Source: Labilithrix luteola
GTDB lineage: Bacteria; Myxococcota_A; Polyangia; Polyangiales; Polyangiaceae
Reading direction: 5' to 3'
Length of the DNA: 64,000 nt
Assembly: GCF_001263205.1 (NCBI RefSeq)
Contig: NZ_CP012333.1
Span: forward strand, 11,327,501 to 11,391,500
A program made the translations under genes and the position numbers. The notes beneath the pieces were generated by a model that saw only the letters and a program-made list of their open reading frames with translations, made no database searches and had not been told where the DNA came from. This document shows positions 42,773 through 51,554 of this stretch, piece by piece (position 1 is the first letter of the stretch; each line of letters starts with the position of its first letter).

Positions 42773-44506
42773 ATGTCGGCCCAAACCTCCGAGAGCACCC
42801 TTGCCGACGTCGACGCGGCGATCGCCCGACTGTCCGGCAACAAAGAGACGTGGATCCAGGTCGGAATCGACGAGCGCATCCGTTTGCTCGAACGATGCAT
42901 CGCCTCGACGGTCGAGGTCTCCCGCGAATGGGCCGAGCTTGGCGCTCGCATCAAGGGGCTCGATCCGAACGAAGTTCTCGCCGGCGAAGAGTGGGTCGCG
43001 GGCGTCATGCCCACCGTACGGAACGCGCGCCTGCTGGCCGAGGCCCTTCGCCACGATGGCCAGCCCAAGCCCGTTTCGACGCGACGCGGACCGGATGGCC
43101 GGGTCATCGCGCGGATCTTCCCCGCCAACGTGATGGATCGCGTGCTCTTCGGCGGCTTCACGGCCGACGTATGGCTGCAACCCGGCAAGCCAGCCACGCA
43201 GGGCGCCATCTACCGAGAGTCGTCGAAGCGGCCGGGCCGCGTGTGCCTCGTCCTCGGCGGAGGGAACGTCTCGTCGATTCCGGCGATGGACGTGCTCTAC
43301 AAGCTGTTCGTGGAGAACGACGTCGTCCTCCTCAAGATGAACCCGGTCAACGAGTCGCTCGCCGGCACGCTCCGCAAGGCGTTCGCACCGCTCATCGACA
43401 AAGGCGTGCTCGAGATCGTGACCGGCGGTGCGGAGGTGGGCTCGCATGCGGCCAACCATCCCGACGTCGGCGCGCTCCACGTCACCGGCTCGGACCGTAC
43501 GTACGACGCCATCGTGTGGGGCACGACGCCCGAAGAGCGATCGACGCGGAAGGCCACGGGCGAGAAGAAGAACACGCGCGAGTTCAGCGCCGAGCTCGGT
43601 TGCGTCACGCCCATTCTCGTCGTTCCCGGTCCCTGGTCCGAACGCGACATCCGCTTCCAGGCGCGCCACGTCGCCTCGATGGTGACGCAGAACGCGAGCT
43701 TCAACTGCAACGCCGCGAAGGTGATCGTCACCGCGCGTGGCTGGCTGCAGCGCGAGGCATTCATCGACGCACTCCACGAGGAGCTCCGCAAGACGGCGCC
43801 GCGCAACGCCTACTATCCCGGCGCGCAGCAGCGCTACCGCGCATTCCTCGAGCACTATCCCGAGGCCCTCGTACTCGGCTCCGTCCCGCCGAGTGCGCCC
43901 GATACCGTCGTTCCGTGGACGGCCATCCCCGACGTCTCGGACGCCGCCGGAGGCTACGCGCTCACGAACGAAGCGTTCTGCGGCGTCGTCGCCGAGGTCA
44001 CGCTCGATCTCGCCGACAAGAAGGATGGCGTCATTCGCGAGCACGGCGTCGGCGGAGCCTCCGTCTCGAAGTACCTCGAGAAGGCCGTCGCGTTCGCCAA
44101 CGAGCGTTGCTGGGGAACGCTCTCCTGTGCGCTCCTCGTCCACCCCGAGACCGCCGTCGACCATCACGACGAGGTCGGCAAGGCCATCACCGACCTTCGC
44201 TACGGCGGCATCGGCATCAACGTCTGGCCCGGCGTCATCTACGGCCTCGTATCACCCACGTGGGGTGCCTACCCCGGGCATCCCGCGGAGGACATCCAAT
44301 CCGGGACGGGCGTGGTCCACAACACGTACCTGTTCGATCACCCGGAGAAGTCGGTCGTGCGGGCCCCGTTCCGCATCCGACCGACCCCGCCCTGGTTCTC
44401 CGATCACAAGAACCTGCTCGAGCTCGGGCGCCGCCTCGTGTCCTTCGAAGCGAAGCCTTCGTGGGGAGGCCTCGTGCGCGTGGCGCTCGCGGCGATGAAG
44501 GGTTGA
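42773..44506 (+). CDS. Aldehyde dehydrogenase family protein
   Basis: A 577-residue protein, longer than usual ALDHs (about 480-500). Core features are the NAD-binding LVLGGGNVSSIPAMDVLYKLF, FSAELGCVTPILVV (the usual ELGG-type site with the Glu), and the nucleophile region QNASFNCNAAKVIV, where Cys in NCNA aligns with the catalytic cysteine. The substrate is unknown; the insertions before residue 110 and the C-terminal 60 residues are extra. TACCCT about 12 bp before the ATG resembles a -10 box. Upstream in-frame codons were rejected since they lie opposite the pirin gene. Confidence 0.8.
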   Translation: MSAQTSESTLADVDAAIARLSGNKETWIQVGIDERIRLLERCIASTVEVSREWAELGARIKGLDPNEVLAGEEWVAGVMPTVRNARLLAEALRHDGQPKPVSTRRGPDGRVIARIFPANVMDRVLFGGFTADVWLQPGKPATQGAIYRESSKRPGRVCLVLGGGNVSSIPAMDVLYKLFVENDVVLLKMNPVNESLAGTLRKAFAPLIDKGVLEIVTGGAEVGSHAANHPDVGALHVTGSDRTYDAIVWGTTPEERSTRKATGEKKNTREFSAELGCVTPILVVPGPWSERDIRFQARHVASMVTQNASFNCNAAKVIVTARGWLQREAFIDALHEELRKTAPRNAYYPGAQQRYRAFLEHYPEALVLGSVPPSAPDTVVPWTAIPDVSDAAGGYALTNEAFCGVVAEVTLDLADKKDGVIREHGVGGASVSKYLEKAVAFANERCWGTLSCALLVHPETAVDHHDEVGKAITDLRYGGIGINVWPGVIYGLVSPTWGAYPGHPAEDIQSGTGVVHNTYLFDHPEKSVVRAPFRIRPTPPWFSDHKNLLELGRRLVSFEAKPSWGGLVRVALAAMKG

Positions 44507-44509
44507 CCA

Positions 44510-45685
44510 TCACCAGCCGAGCTGGTTCTTCAACACGGAAACGAGCTTCGCGCTCATCTTCTGGTGCGTGACCACGTTCGGGTGGAAGTCGCATCCGTAG
44601 CCGTCTTCACCCGTCTGCAGATCGAACTCGAGGAAGCTGACCTTTGCGTCGCCCTGCGCGTTTCGCGTGGCGACGGCGCCCTGGATGTAGCCGCGCGCGA
44701 GCGTGCGGAAGTTTCCGCCTTCCGGATAGTAGTCACTGATCATCGGCGACAGCGTGGCCACGATCACGGCATTCGGGTGCTTCGTGCGCAGCGTCCCCAG
44801 GAACGTTTCGTACGTCGTCTGGAAGATCGGGCCGGGCTCGGTGGCTTGAAAGTCGTTGGTACCGAGGTTGACGACAATCGCGTCGGGCTCTTCGCTTCCG
44901 TTCCAGACGCTCGTGGGATCGTCGGCAAGCGCGCGGCCGTAACGGTCCGGCATCTGGTCGACGGAGGCCCCACCAAAGTCTCGAACCATGCCGATCCCCG
45001 AATAGGCGATCGTCGTGTGCGAAGCGCCGAGCGCCTGCGCAGTGAGATTGCCATACGCCGAAGGTTCGCTCTCGGTATCGGCGCCGAATGCACACGTGGG
45101 CTCGGTTCCCAGCACGCCATAGCCACACGAAATCGAATCGCCCACGATCTCGATCCGCCGCCCGAGCTTCACGCGCGTGGCCACGAGCGAGCGGCCTTCC
45201 GACGAGACGAACTCGAAGAGCTGGGCGGAGCCGATGAGCGCCTCCGTCCGCTTGGTGACGACGACGTCGTGATCGCCGTCGGCCAGTCCCGAGGCGAGCG
45301 AATAGGTGTTCTGATCGGCCGTCGTCTTGAGGAGCGTGGGAGGCGCGCCGTCGATCGAGACGTCGAACTGATCGGCGCCGGTGTCGACCAGGTGGAGCGT
45401 GACGCCCGTACCGGAGAACCGCGCGCGAACGCTCGTCCCTGGCCACGAAAAACGAATGCCAGCCGGGTCGCGCGCGTCGAAACGCCCGGTGATGTGGACC
45501 GTCTCGAGGTCACTCAGCTCTCCAGGGTCGTCACCCCCGTCCGGCTGGGCGCTCCCTCCGTCGGGGCCCTTGCCTCCTCCACCACCGTCGACTGCGGGGT
45601 TCGATGGGCCCCCGCCCTCGTTCTCCGCGCTCGAACACGCCACCGCCCCGATGACGATCGCCCCCACCAGCACTGCGTACTTCAC
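44510..45685 (-). CDS. CE2-type carbohydrate esterase lipoprotein (SGNH hydrolase)
   Basis: A 391-residue lipoprotein (GTG start; lipobox AVAC, Cys17) with a Gly/Asp-rich linker (18-55). A beta-sandwich domain follows (about 60-165: IRFSWPGTSVRARFSGTG). The SGNH hydrolase domain has block I GDSISCGYG, block III NLGTNDF and block V CDFHPN supplying Ser and Asp/His. This two-domain layout is that of carbohydrate esterase family 2, which deacetylates xylan and other glycans. Likely surface-exposed and involved in polysaccharide breakdown. It converges with the aldehyde dehydrogenase gene, leaving 3 bp. Confidence 0.88.
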   Translation of the reverse strand: MKYAVLVGAIVIGAVACSSAENEGGGPSNPAVDGGGGGKGPDGGSAQPDGGDDPGELSDLETVHITGRFDARDPAGIRFSWPGTSVRARFSGTGVTLHLVDTGADQFDVSIDGAPPTLLKTTADQNTYSLASGLADGDHDVVVTKRTEALIGSAQLFEFVSSEGRSLVATRVKLGRRIEIVGDSISCGYGVLGTEPTCAFGADTESEPSAYGNLTAQALGASHTTIAYSGIGMVRDFGGASVDQMPDRYGRALADDPTSVWNGSEEPDAIVVNLGTNDFQATEPGPIFQTTYETFLGTLRTKHPNAVIVATLSPMISDYYPEGGNFRTLARGYIQGAVATRNAQGDAKVSFLEFDLQTGEDGYGCDFHPNVVTHQKMSAKLVSVLKNQLGW

Positions 45686-46051
45686 GCTGGGAATCTAGTC
45701 ATGCGCGCCCGCTTTCAAGGGCGCTTCACATGACGCAACGACGCGCGTCGTGACGCTGTGACGACGCTCGCGCGCGTGCGGAGTGCCCTCGAAGCGATCC
45801 CACCGTGGCCTGACACAGGGGCAGCGCGCAGCTCGCGCTTGCACGAACCGGCACGGGGTCTGCTTCGTGTCGCTTCGAGTCCAACGCAGTCGTGGTCGAC
45901 GCGCGTCGACCGCCGCGCTACATCCCCAGAGTATCGGGATGGTCGCGACGATTCCTGTCACGCTCAGCTTGCTCCGAATCCCGGACGAGACCATGGATTG
46001 TTTCGCGGGTACTTCGAGGATGATCTCGAGTCGCGAGGAAAGTCGCCAGTG
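45686..46051. other. Intergenic region before the response regulator
   Basis: This 366-bp gap lies between divergent genes and should carry both promoters. A perfect palindrome acgacgcgcgtcgt is at about 45736-45751 and is GC-rich enough to be fortuitous. Open frames here are Arg/Ser-rich and I see no gene. Confidence 0.45.
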
Positions 46052-46465
46052 ATGAGCCACGAGCGATGCGGAAAAGGCGCGACGATCCTGGTCGTCGAAG
46101 ACGACGCCGACATCCGGGACACGATGACACTCGTGCTCGAAGGTGAAGGCTTCAAGGTCGAGACAGCGAGCGACGGGCGTGAGGCGCTCGACGCCCTCGG
46201 CCGCGGCCTACGGCCGGCGATCATCCTGCTCGACCTGATGATGCCCGTCATGGACGGCTGGGAGCTCAACGACGAGCTGAAGCGCCAGCGCGATCTCGCG
46301 ACCATTCCGGTCGTCTTCGTCTCCGCCTTGGAGCCGGGCACGCGCCGCACCGCATCGCTCGAAGGGGCGGGCTTCTTGCGCAAGCCGTTCGAGCTCAACG
46401 CTCTGCTCGACGCCGTCGATCGCGCCATGCCCGACTCAGCGACGGCCGGTACGCCGCCGGGCTAG
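46052..46465 (+). CDS. Single-domain response regulator
   Basis: A 137-residue stand-alone receiver domain. Acidic pocket residues are in VVEDDAD (Asp17, Asp18), the phosphoacceptor is Asp61 in LLDLMMPVMDG, the switch Ser is at 91 in VFVSAL, and the conserved Lys111 lies in FLRKPF. No output domain is present, so it probably passes signals by protein contacts, as CheY-like proteins do. No histidine kinase is nearby. The start is ATG 46052, with GAGGAAAG 11 bp upstream. It converges with the patatin gene. Confidence 0.9.
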   Translation: MSHERCGKGATILVVEDDADIRDTMTLVLEGEGFKVETASDGREALDALGRGLRPAIILLDLMMPVMDGWELNDELKRQRDLATIPVVFVSALEPGTRRTASLEGAGFLRKPFELNALLDAVDRAMPDSATAGTPPG

Positions 46466-46475
46466 AGCGTTCACG

Positions 46476-47213
46476 CTAGATCTGGACGACGTCGTTCTCG
46501 ATCGGTCGGTCGAGCGCGCGCTTCGTAGCTTCGCGAGCGGCCGCGTAAGCCCGACGTCCTGCCTCGAGCTTGAACGGACCCGAGCGCGGGAGATCGTGGA
46601 GAACGAGCGTGGTCATCCCGGGCCGACGTGGCATCTCGAGCATGCCCCGCCAGGGGGACTTCGACGCGAGGTGGTGGAAGAGCACGCGTGGCTCGCGCTC
46701 CGGCATCGCGAGAAGCCCCGGGCGATCGAGAATGCCGCCGTCGAGATACGGACGCCGTCGAATCCAGACCGGATGGAACAGGAAAGGCACCGCGCACGAC
46801 GCGCGGATCGCCGACGGCAGATCGCCTGCGTCGAGAACGTGGGTACTGCGCGTGAGCACGTCGAAGACCGAGAGCGCCACGGGGATGCGACACGTCTCGA
46901 ACGTCCGACGCGGAAGCACGCGGTCGAGGATCCCTTCGAACAAGCGCCCGCGGAGCACGCCGGCACCGAGCCCCGGGTCCCAGAAATCTCGGCGCTCGAG
47001 CTTCAAGAGCTCGTCGGCGATCGTCGGCGCATCGAGCCCCGCCGCCCAGAGGCTGCCCACGAGAGCCCCGGCGCTCGAGCCCGAGGCACGTGTCGGAACG
47101 AGGCCCTCGTCCTCGAGGACCGTCATGAATCCGGTGTGGGCAAAGAAGCCGAAAAAGCCCGACGACATCGTGAGCGCGAACGGCCCTTCCAACAGGTATT
47201 CGCGCAACGTCAT
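46476..47213 (-). CDS. Patatin-like phospholipase
   Basis: A 245-residue lipid acyl hydrolase. The oxyanion region is SSGFFGFFAHTG (17-28), which lacks the usual Gly-rich GGxRG form and is Phe-rich. The nucleophile elbow is GSSAG (45-49, Ser47) and the catalytic Asp is 158 in YLDGGI. No signal peptide is seen. It probably releases fatty acids from phospholipids. The start is ATG 47213; upstream frame residues are Ser/Arg-rich and rejected. It is divergent from the phosphatase gene. Confidence 0.83.
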   Translation of the reverse strand: MTLREYLLEGPFALTMSSGFFGFFAHTGFMTVLEDEGLVPTRASGSSAGALVGSLWAAGLDAPTIADELLKLERRDFWDPGLGAGVLRGRLFEGILDRVLPRRTFETCRIPVALSVFDVLTRSTHVLDAGDLPSAIRASCAVPFLFHPVWIRRRPYLDGGILDRPGLLAMPEREPRVLFHHLASKSPWRGMLEMPRRPGMTTLVLHDLPRSGPFKLEAGRRAYAAAREATKRALDRPIENDVVQI

Positions 47214-47313
47214 CTTGGCGCGCCTGCTGGAATTGTTGGGACTGCCAGGGCTGCGCTCATTCTTCTCGCTGGGGTGGCTTTCGGTCGACACGCGTGCGTA
47301 TCCTAGCCGTCCA

Positions 47314-48072
47314 ATGGCCAATCGCACGTTCGCAATCGGCGACATCCACGGCGATTTGCGCGCACTCGAGCGAACCCTCGCGCTTCTGCCACCGCTCGAT
47401 GCGCAAGACACGATGATCCTCATGGGCGACTACGTCGACCGTGGCCCGCAGAGCGCACAGGTCATCGAGTTCGTACGCAACGAGCTCCCGAAACGCGTTC
47501 CCGGTAAGTTGGTGTGCCTGCGCGGCAACCACGAGGACGGTTGGCTTCGCGTCGCCTCGGGTGGCTGGCCCGAGTTCGTCATCCCCATCCCCAACGGCTG
47601 CCTCGCGACGCTCCGCTCGTTCCGCGGACAACCGCACAAGGAAGGCTCGCTGCCGACGCGCGAGGAGCTGGTCACCATGCAGCACGGCGAATTCCTCCCC
47701 GACGACGTCGTCGATTGGATGAACACGCTGCCTCACTTCTACGAAGACGAGCACGCCATCTACGTGCACGCCGGTCTCGTCGAGAAGGACGGCAAGTGGC
47801 TCCACCCGTCGGAGACCGAGAACCCGACCCAGCTCCTCTGGGTGCGCACGATGCGCTTCTTCCAGGGCTATCGCGGCAAGCGCGTGGTTTGCGGGCACAC
47901 GGCCACCGAGAACCTTCCCCCCGAGCTTTCGAGCTTCACCCCCGAAGATCCGCTCGACATGTGGGTCGGCGAGAACGTCGTGGTCATCGACACGGGTTGC
48001 GGCAAGGGCGGGTTCCTCACCGCTCTCGAGCTGCCCGCGATGAAGGTCTACGAGTCACGCAACGCGGGTTGA
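47314..48072 (+). CDS. PPP-family serine/threonine phosphatase-like metallophosphoesterase
   Basis: A 252-residue phosphoesterase. The di-metal motifs are intact: GDIHGD (9-14), GDYVDRG (38-44), GNHE (near 70) and a later GHTATE with the C-terminal histidine. This set is typical of bacterial PPP phosphatases such as PrpA and of diadenosine tetraphosphatase relatives. The target could be a phosphoprotein or a nucleotide. It starts at ATG 47314, with TATCCT a few bases upstream as a possible -10 box. A strong terminator lies after the stop. Confidence 0.88.
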   Translation: MANRTFAIGDIHGDLRALERTLALLPPLDAQDTMILMGDYVDRGPQSAQVIEFVRNELPKRVPGKLVCLRGNHEDGWLRVASGGWPEFVIPIPNGCLATLRSFRGQPHKEGSLPTREELVTMQHGEFLPDDVVDWMNTLPHFYEDEHAIYVHAGLVEKDGKWLHPSETENPTQLLWVRTMRFFQGYRGKRVVCGHTATENLPPELSSFTPEDPLDMWVGENVVVIDTGCGKGGFLTALELPAMKVYESRNAG

Positions 48073-48073
48073 G

Positions 48074-48160
48074 TGCTCGGCCGCGCGTCCGCGAGCACCC
48101 CCAAAAAGAGCGATGCAAAACACGAAGGCCGAAGGAGCAGCTGCTCGCTTCGGCCTTCGT
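48074..48160. terminator. Double hairpin terminator between convergent genes
   Basis: A 7-bp stem (gtgctcg / cgagcac, about 48074-48098) is followed by a 13-bp perfect stem (48122-48134 with 48148-48160). The loop of the second is itself the palindrome gagcagctgctc, so it can extend to 19 bp. It separates the phosphatase gene and the lipoprotein gene and could stop transcription both ways. Confidence 0.7.
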
Positions 48161-48190
48161 ACGTCACGCGTTACGCGTTGCGGATTCGAA

Positions 48191-49621
48191 TCACTTCGGG
48201 ACGGAGGGCGGCGTCTTGTCGTCCTGCACGCAACCGGAGAGATCGAAGAACATGAACTCGAGCGCCTTCTGCTGCGCGGAGAGGCCACCCGAAGCCGGGC
48301 ATCCCGTCGGGAACTCCTGACCGCCGGCGCTGATGCCCATGAGGTGGAGATCGCTGTAGACCGCGCGACCGCATTGCTCCTCGACCGGCGCGTTGGTCGG
48401 GGTGTTGAACGAGAAGTACTTCACGTTGTTCTCGCCCTGGCGAATCCAGCCCTGCGCAGGTGCATTCACGCTGCTGAGCGACGACGTGACGTCTTCGAGC
48501 GTGATCTTGCCGCGGGTCTTCGAGGCCTTCACGCCGACGAGCCAGTCCGCGAGCGCCGCCCCCTTGGGGAACGCGCTGCCGTCGGCCATCGACTCGACGA
48601 CGTCGTAGGTGCTGTTGGACGAGCTGGCGACCGTGTTCCAGTTGGCGACCATCTGGAAGTCGACCTGGGGGGAGTTCTTGAACCAGGTGGAGTGGAAGTG
48701 CGTCGCGAAGATACGGCCGCCCATGTTGGCGTAGTCCCACATCGCCTGGCGCGCGCCGGTGAGCTCGTGCCCGGTTTCGCCGCCCTTGTTGCCGTTGTTC
48801 TCGCCGCACTCGCACGAGAGCATGACCATGTCGTACTTTGCGAGCTGCGCCGAGTCGTTCCAGAGCTCGCCGCCGAGCGGGTTGGCCGTGTCACCGCCCG
48901 CCTTCGGCGCGCCCGGGAAGTTGCCGCCCTGGCCGTTGAAGACGTGGACGTGGCCGTCCGTGCTGTGTCCGGGTACGAACTCCTCGTCGTCGACGCCGAT
49001 GCCGCGGAGGAGGCACTCGAGTGCGTCGCAACCACCGGCGGTCACCGCGATGTGCGGCATGTCACCTTCGCTGCCGTTGCGCGGGAGGCGGAAGTCACCC
49101 TTCGGGACCTTGTTCTCCTCGCACTTCTTCGGAATGTCGATCGTGAGGCGGCGGCGCCACTTGCCGATCTGGATGACGACCGGGACGTCCTTGTCGACCG
49201 GCACGTTCTCGAGAGTGAACGCGCCCTGCGTGTCCGTCAGGGCGCTGACGAGCGGATTGACGGCGACGCTCGCGCACGTCTCGCACGATACGCCTTCAGG
49301 GATCGCCGGGAGCTCGTCGTCGCCGTTCGTCCCGCCCGGGATGTAGACGAGAACGTTGTACAGTGCATTGACGCCGGCCGGGTCGTAAACTTTGCCCGTC
49401 AGCGTGGTGGTCGAACCGTCGTCACACTTCTCACGCTTGCACTCGAGCCCCACGCAAGGGGCGTCGCCCTGGACGAAGGCAGGGCCGGCCTCGACCCCCG
49501 CGTCATCCTTCGGGGCGTCGAAACCGCTTCGCCGATCCGAGGAGCTGCACGCCGCAGCCGCAGTCGCGACACCAACCGCAACGAGAACGAGAGGTGCAAC
49601 TTTGGTGAGGCCAAAACGCAT
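48191..49621 (-). CDS. Lipoprotein with carboxypeptidase-regulatory-like domain
   Basis: A 476-residue lipoprotein (lipobox AAAC, Cys25). After an Asp-rich linker, residues about 70-165 form a carboxypeptidase-regulatory-like beta sandwich (TLTGKVYDPAGVNALYNVLVYIP, TDTQGAFTLENVPVDKDVPV). A Cys pair CETC sits in the domain. The second half (about 190-470) contains AKYDMVMLSCECGEN and MWDYANMGGRIFATHFHSTWF, reminiscent of ThuA/amidotransferase-like folds, but no catalytic set is clear. It is a recurrent myxobacterial surface protein type of unknown role. Transcription runs towards the terminator at 48122. Confidence 0.75.
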   Translation of the reverse strand: MRFGLTKVAPLVLVAVGVATAAAACSSSDRRSGFDAPKDDAGVEAGPAFVQGDAPCVGLECKREKCDDGSTTTLTGKVYDPAGVNALYNVLVYIPGGTNGDDELPAIPEGVSCETCASVAVNPLVSALTDTQGAFTLENVPVDKDVPVVIQIGKWRRRLTIDIPKKCEENKVPKGDFRLPRNGSEGDMPHIAVTAGGCDALECLLRGIGVDDEEFVPGHSTDGHVHVFNGQGGNFPGAPKAGGDTANPLGGELWNDSAQLAKYDMVMLSCECGENNGNKGGETGHELTGARQAMWDYANMGGRIFATHFHSTWFKNSPQVDFQMVANWNTVASSSNSTYDVVESMADGSAFPKGAALADWLVGVKASKTRGKITLEDVTSSLSSVNAPAQGWIRQGENNVKYFSFNTPTNAPVEEQCGRAVYSDLHLMGISAGGQEFPTGCPASGGLSAQQKALEFMFFDLSGCVQDDKTPPSVPK

Positions 49622-49738
49622 GAGGCAGACTCCTTGGTCCGGTTGATCGGGAGTTGAAGCGTCCTGCTACGGGTCCCACCGCCTGCGAAGCATGCGGTCG
49701 AGGAACGTGAACACCCCACCTCCGACGAGGGCCGTGAA

Positions 49739-50671
49739 ATGACGCGAGAGTGGCATTCGCGCAAACTATTTCTGCACAGGCGCCGGCACTTTGATCGTCG
49801 TGCCTTCTTGGCCGGATTATTGGGCGTTTATGTGTCTGAAATGAGACGCGCATTTGGCGCGAATTCAGAGCTCGCCGAGGACCTCCGCAACCTGCGTCTC
49901 CTCGACGTCACGGAGGGCGGTCGCCGTTTCGTTCTGCTCGTTCCTCGGTATCTGGCACCGGCACAGCGGCTTCCTCTCGTCGTTCTTCTGCATGGCCTCG
50001 GTGAGACAACCAACGAGCGTTTGGGCGCCTATGCGTGGCTCGAAAAGTACGGCCTCGGGAGCGCATGGCAGCGACTCAAGCGACCGCCCATCGAGCGCAC
50101 GAGCACGCGCGGCGAGTGGACGGATGCGCGCCTCGACGAAGTGAACGCCGAGCTGGCGAAGCGCCCGTTTCGCGGCTTCGTCATGGCTTGCCCTTTCATG
50201 CCGAATCCCTCGGGCCCTTCCGACCTCGATGCCTATGCACGTTGGATCGAACGCTCGCTGCTTCCGCGCGCACGTGCCGAGTCGAACGCGCTCGATGACG
50301 CCGCGCACACGTACCTCGCGGGTGTCTCGCTCGGTGGCTACGTCGCGCTCGAGATGCTGGTGCGCATGCCGCACGCGTTCGGTGCATGGGCCGGCGTGCA
50401 GACGGCGATCGGCACATGGGCCGCACCGGGTTACGCCGAGAAGCTCGCACAGGCGTGGCAACCGACGTCATCATCGTCATCGGCGCGCCCGATGTTGATC
50501 CTCACCAGCACGCAAGACCAGTGGCGAACGTCGAGCGAAGCCCTCGAGCGCGCGCTTCGAGCGAAGAACATTCCGAGCACGTATCGCGTAATCCCAGGGC
50601 CGCACGATCAACCATGGCTCCGCGAAGCAGGCACGATCGAGACGCTGCTCTGGCTCGATCGACTCTCCTAG
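49739..50671 (+). CDS. Exported alpha/beta hydrolase with Tat signal
   Basis: A 310-residue protein. The N-terminus has FDRRAFLAGLLG, a twin-arginine signal, though the consensus Ser/Thr before RR is Asp. The hydrolase core shows the oxyanion HGLGET, nucleophile GVSLGGY (about 199-205), an acidic residue in LTSTQDQW and the catalytic His in GPHDQPWL near 288. It resembles feruloyl esterase and PHB-depolymerase-like enzymes. The substrate is unknown. ATG 49739 is preceded by GGGCCGTGAA without strong SD. It lies divergent from the lipoprotein gene, 117 bp away. Confidence 0.8.
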   Translation: MTREWHSRKLFLHRRRHFDRRAFLAGLLGVYVSEMRRAFGANSELAEDLRNLRLLDVTEGGRRFVLLVPRYLAPAQRLPLVVLLHGLGETTNERLGAYAWLEKYGLGSAWQRLKRPPIERTSTRGEWTDARLDEVNAELAKRPFRGFVMACPFMPNPSGPSDLDAYARWIERSLLPRARAESNALDDAAHTYLAGVSLGGYVALEMLVRMPHAFGAWAGVQTAIGTWAAPGYAEKLAQAWQPTSSSSSARPMLILTSTQDQWRTSSEALERALRAKNIPSTYRVIPGPHDQPWLREAGTIETLLWLDRLS

Positions 50672-50731
50672 CGATCGCAGTTGTCCGAAACGAAACGTGA
50701 CGCGCAGGCAACATCCCACGCCTCGCAGTAG

Positions 50732-50794
50732 ACGAGCGTCCGCTCGTGCAGACGAATCGACGCGGTCTCTTGTCGAACGCTGGTGCGTACGCAC
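50732..50794. promoter_or_regulatory. Two inverted repeats upstream of the Met-rich gene
   Basis: An acgagcg-tc-cgctcgt hairpin sequence (50732-50747) and a perfect 12-bp palindrome gtgcgtacgcac (50783-50794) lie 40-100 bp upstream of the methionine-rich gene. They could be a regulator site or an RNA structure; no known operator is matched. Confidence 0.4.
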
Positions 50795-50834
50795 GACGAA
50801 GATCTAGCCTTCGTGGCCGATGGAGGACGCGACG

Positions 50835-51251
50835 ATGAACGCTATGCCGATGCCGATGAACATGCCGATGATGAACGGCCCGATGAACATGCCGATGGGC
50901 CAGATGGGTCCGATGAACATGCCGATGGGCCAGATGGGTCCGATGAACCCGATGGGCGGCATGATGCCCATGATGCCCATGATGAACGGCATGGGCATGA
51001 TGATGCCGATGATGAACGGCATGGGGATGATGATGCCCATGATGATGGGCGGCATGATGCCCATGATGTGCACCATGACCTGCGAGATGACGAAGGACGG
51101 CATGATGATGAAGATGATGCCGACCGACCCGTCGATGATGGCGCGCATGAAGGAGCGCTGCGACGCGATGATGGCCATGATGGCCATGGGCGCGCCGGTC
51201 ATGATGATGTGCAACGGCATGCCGATGATGATGGGGATGGGGGTCAAGTAG
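50835..51251 (+). CDS. Methionine-rich protein (about 45% Met)
   Basis: A 138-residue protein with about 63 Met. The ATG at 50835 has GGAGG 8 bp upstream; an ATG five codons earlier is possible. The first 75 residues are repeats of M/P/N/G such as NMPMGQMGPM, whose 30-bp DNA unit is tandemly repeated (50881-50940). The last 60 residues form a different region with four Cys (about residues 79, 83, 109, 126), charged residues and helical character (CTMTCEMTKDG, MKERCDAMMAMMAMG). Met-rich motifs bind Cu(I) or protect against oxidants in known proteins; that is an inference here. It has no signal peptide. An ExbD-like gene follows after a structured spacer. Confidence 0.72.
   Translation: MNAMPMPMNMPMMNGPMNMPMGQMGPMNMPMGQMGPMNPMGGMMPMMPMMNGMGMMMPMMNGMGMMMPMMMGGMMPMMCTMTCEMTKDGMMMKMMPTDPSMMARMKERCDAMMAMMAMGAPVMMMCNGMPMMMGMGVK
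50881..50940 (+). repeat. 30-bp exact tandem duplication in the Met-rich gene
   Basis: cgatgaacatgccgatgggc plus ten more bases occurs twice head to tail, adding one PMNMPMGQMG unit. A second, looser pair of 30-bp units follows at about 50970-51030. Both stay in frame, so the protein length is likely to be variable. Confidence 0.9.
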
Positions 51252-51264
51252 GGGTTTCCTCTTA

Positions 51265-51300
51265 GGGAACCTCCGGTTCCCCTCAGAACCGTCGGTTCTG
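51265..51300. ncRNA. Tandem small hairpins after the Met-rich gene
   Basis: Two adjacent 7-bp hairpins, each with a 3-nt loop: gggaacc-tcc-ggttccc (51265-51281) and cagaacc-gtc-ggttctg (51284-51300). They share an aacc/ggtt core. They are probably part of a 3' UTR structure or an RNA with the junction next to it. Confidence 0.5.
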
Positions 51301-51314
51301 AGCCTCCCCTCCGC

Positions 51315-51372
51315 GGCGGCGGTCGCCCTTCGGGCGCTTCGCGCTGCGCGCGAAGAAGAACCGCCGCCTTTT
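51315..51372 (+). terminator. Three-way-junction-like structure ending in a T tract
   Basis: Outer stem ggcggcggt / accgccgcc (51315-51323 with 51360-51368) encloses two contiguous hairpins (51324-51336, loop ttc; 51337-51355) with a 4-nt linker. It is followed by TTTT. It could end the Met-rich transcript or be a small RNA. A further hairpin at 51405-51427 with a T-rich tail follows. The rest of 51252-51554 holds no gene. Confidence 0.5.
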
Positions 51373-51554
51373 CCACCTGACCCCAAGTTCGTCGAGACGG
51401 AAGGACCCGCGCGCGCCGCTCGCGGGTTCGTTTCTTTTGTGCGGCGGGTTCCATTCTGCATGGCACTTTCCGCCGAGGATCGAACGCATTCGTCGAGTGC
51501 GCTTCGCGGAACTTCGCTCGGGCGCGACGGTCCATTCGCCTGGAGGAGCACACC

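Noticed and set aside
50881..51030. CRISPR-like short repeats
   Set aside because: The repeats are contiguous with no spacers and are in-frame coding units.
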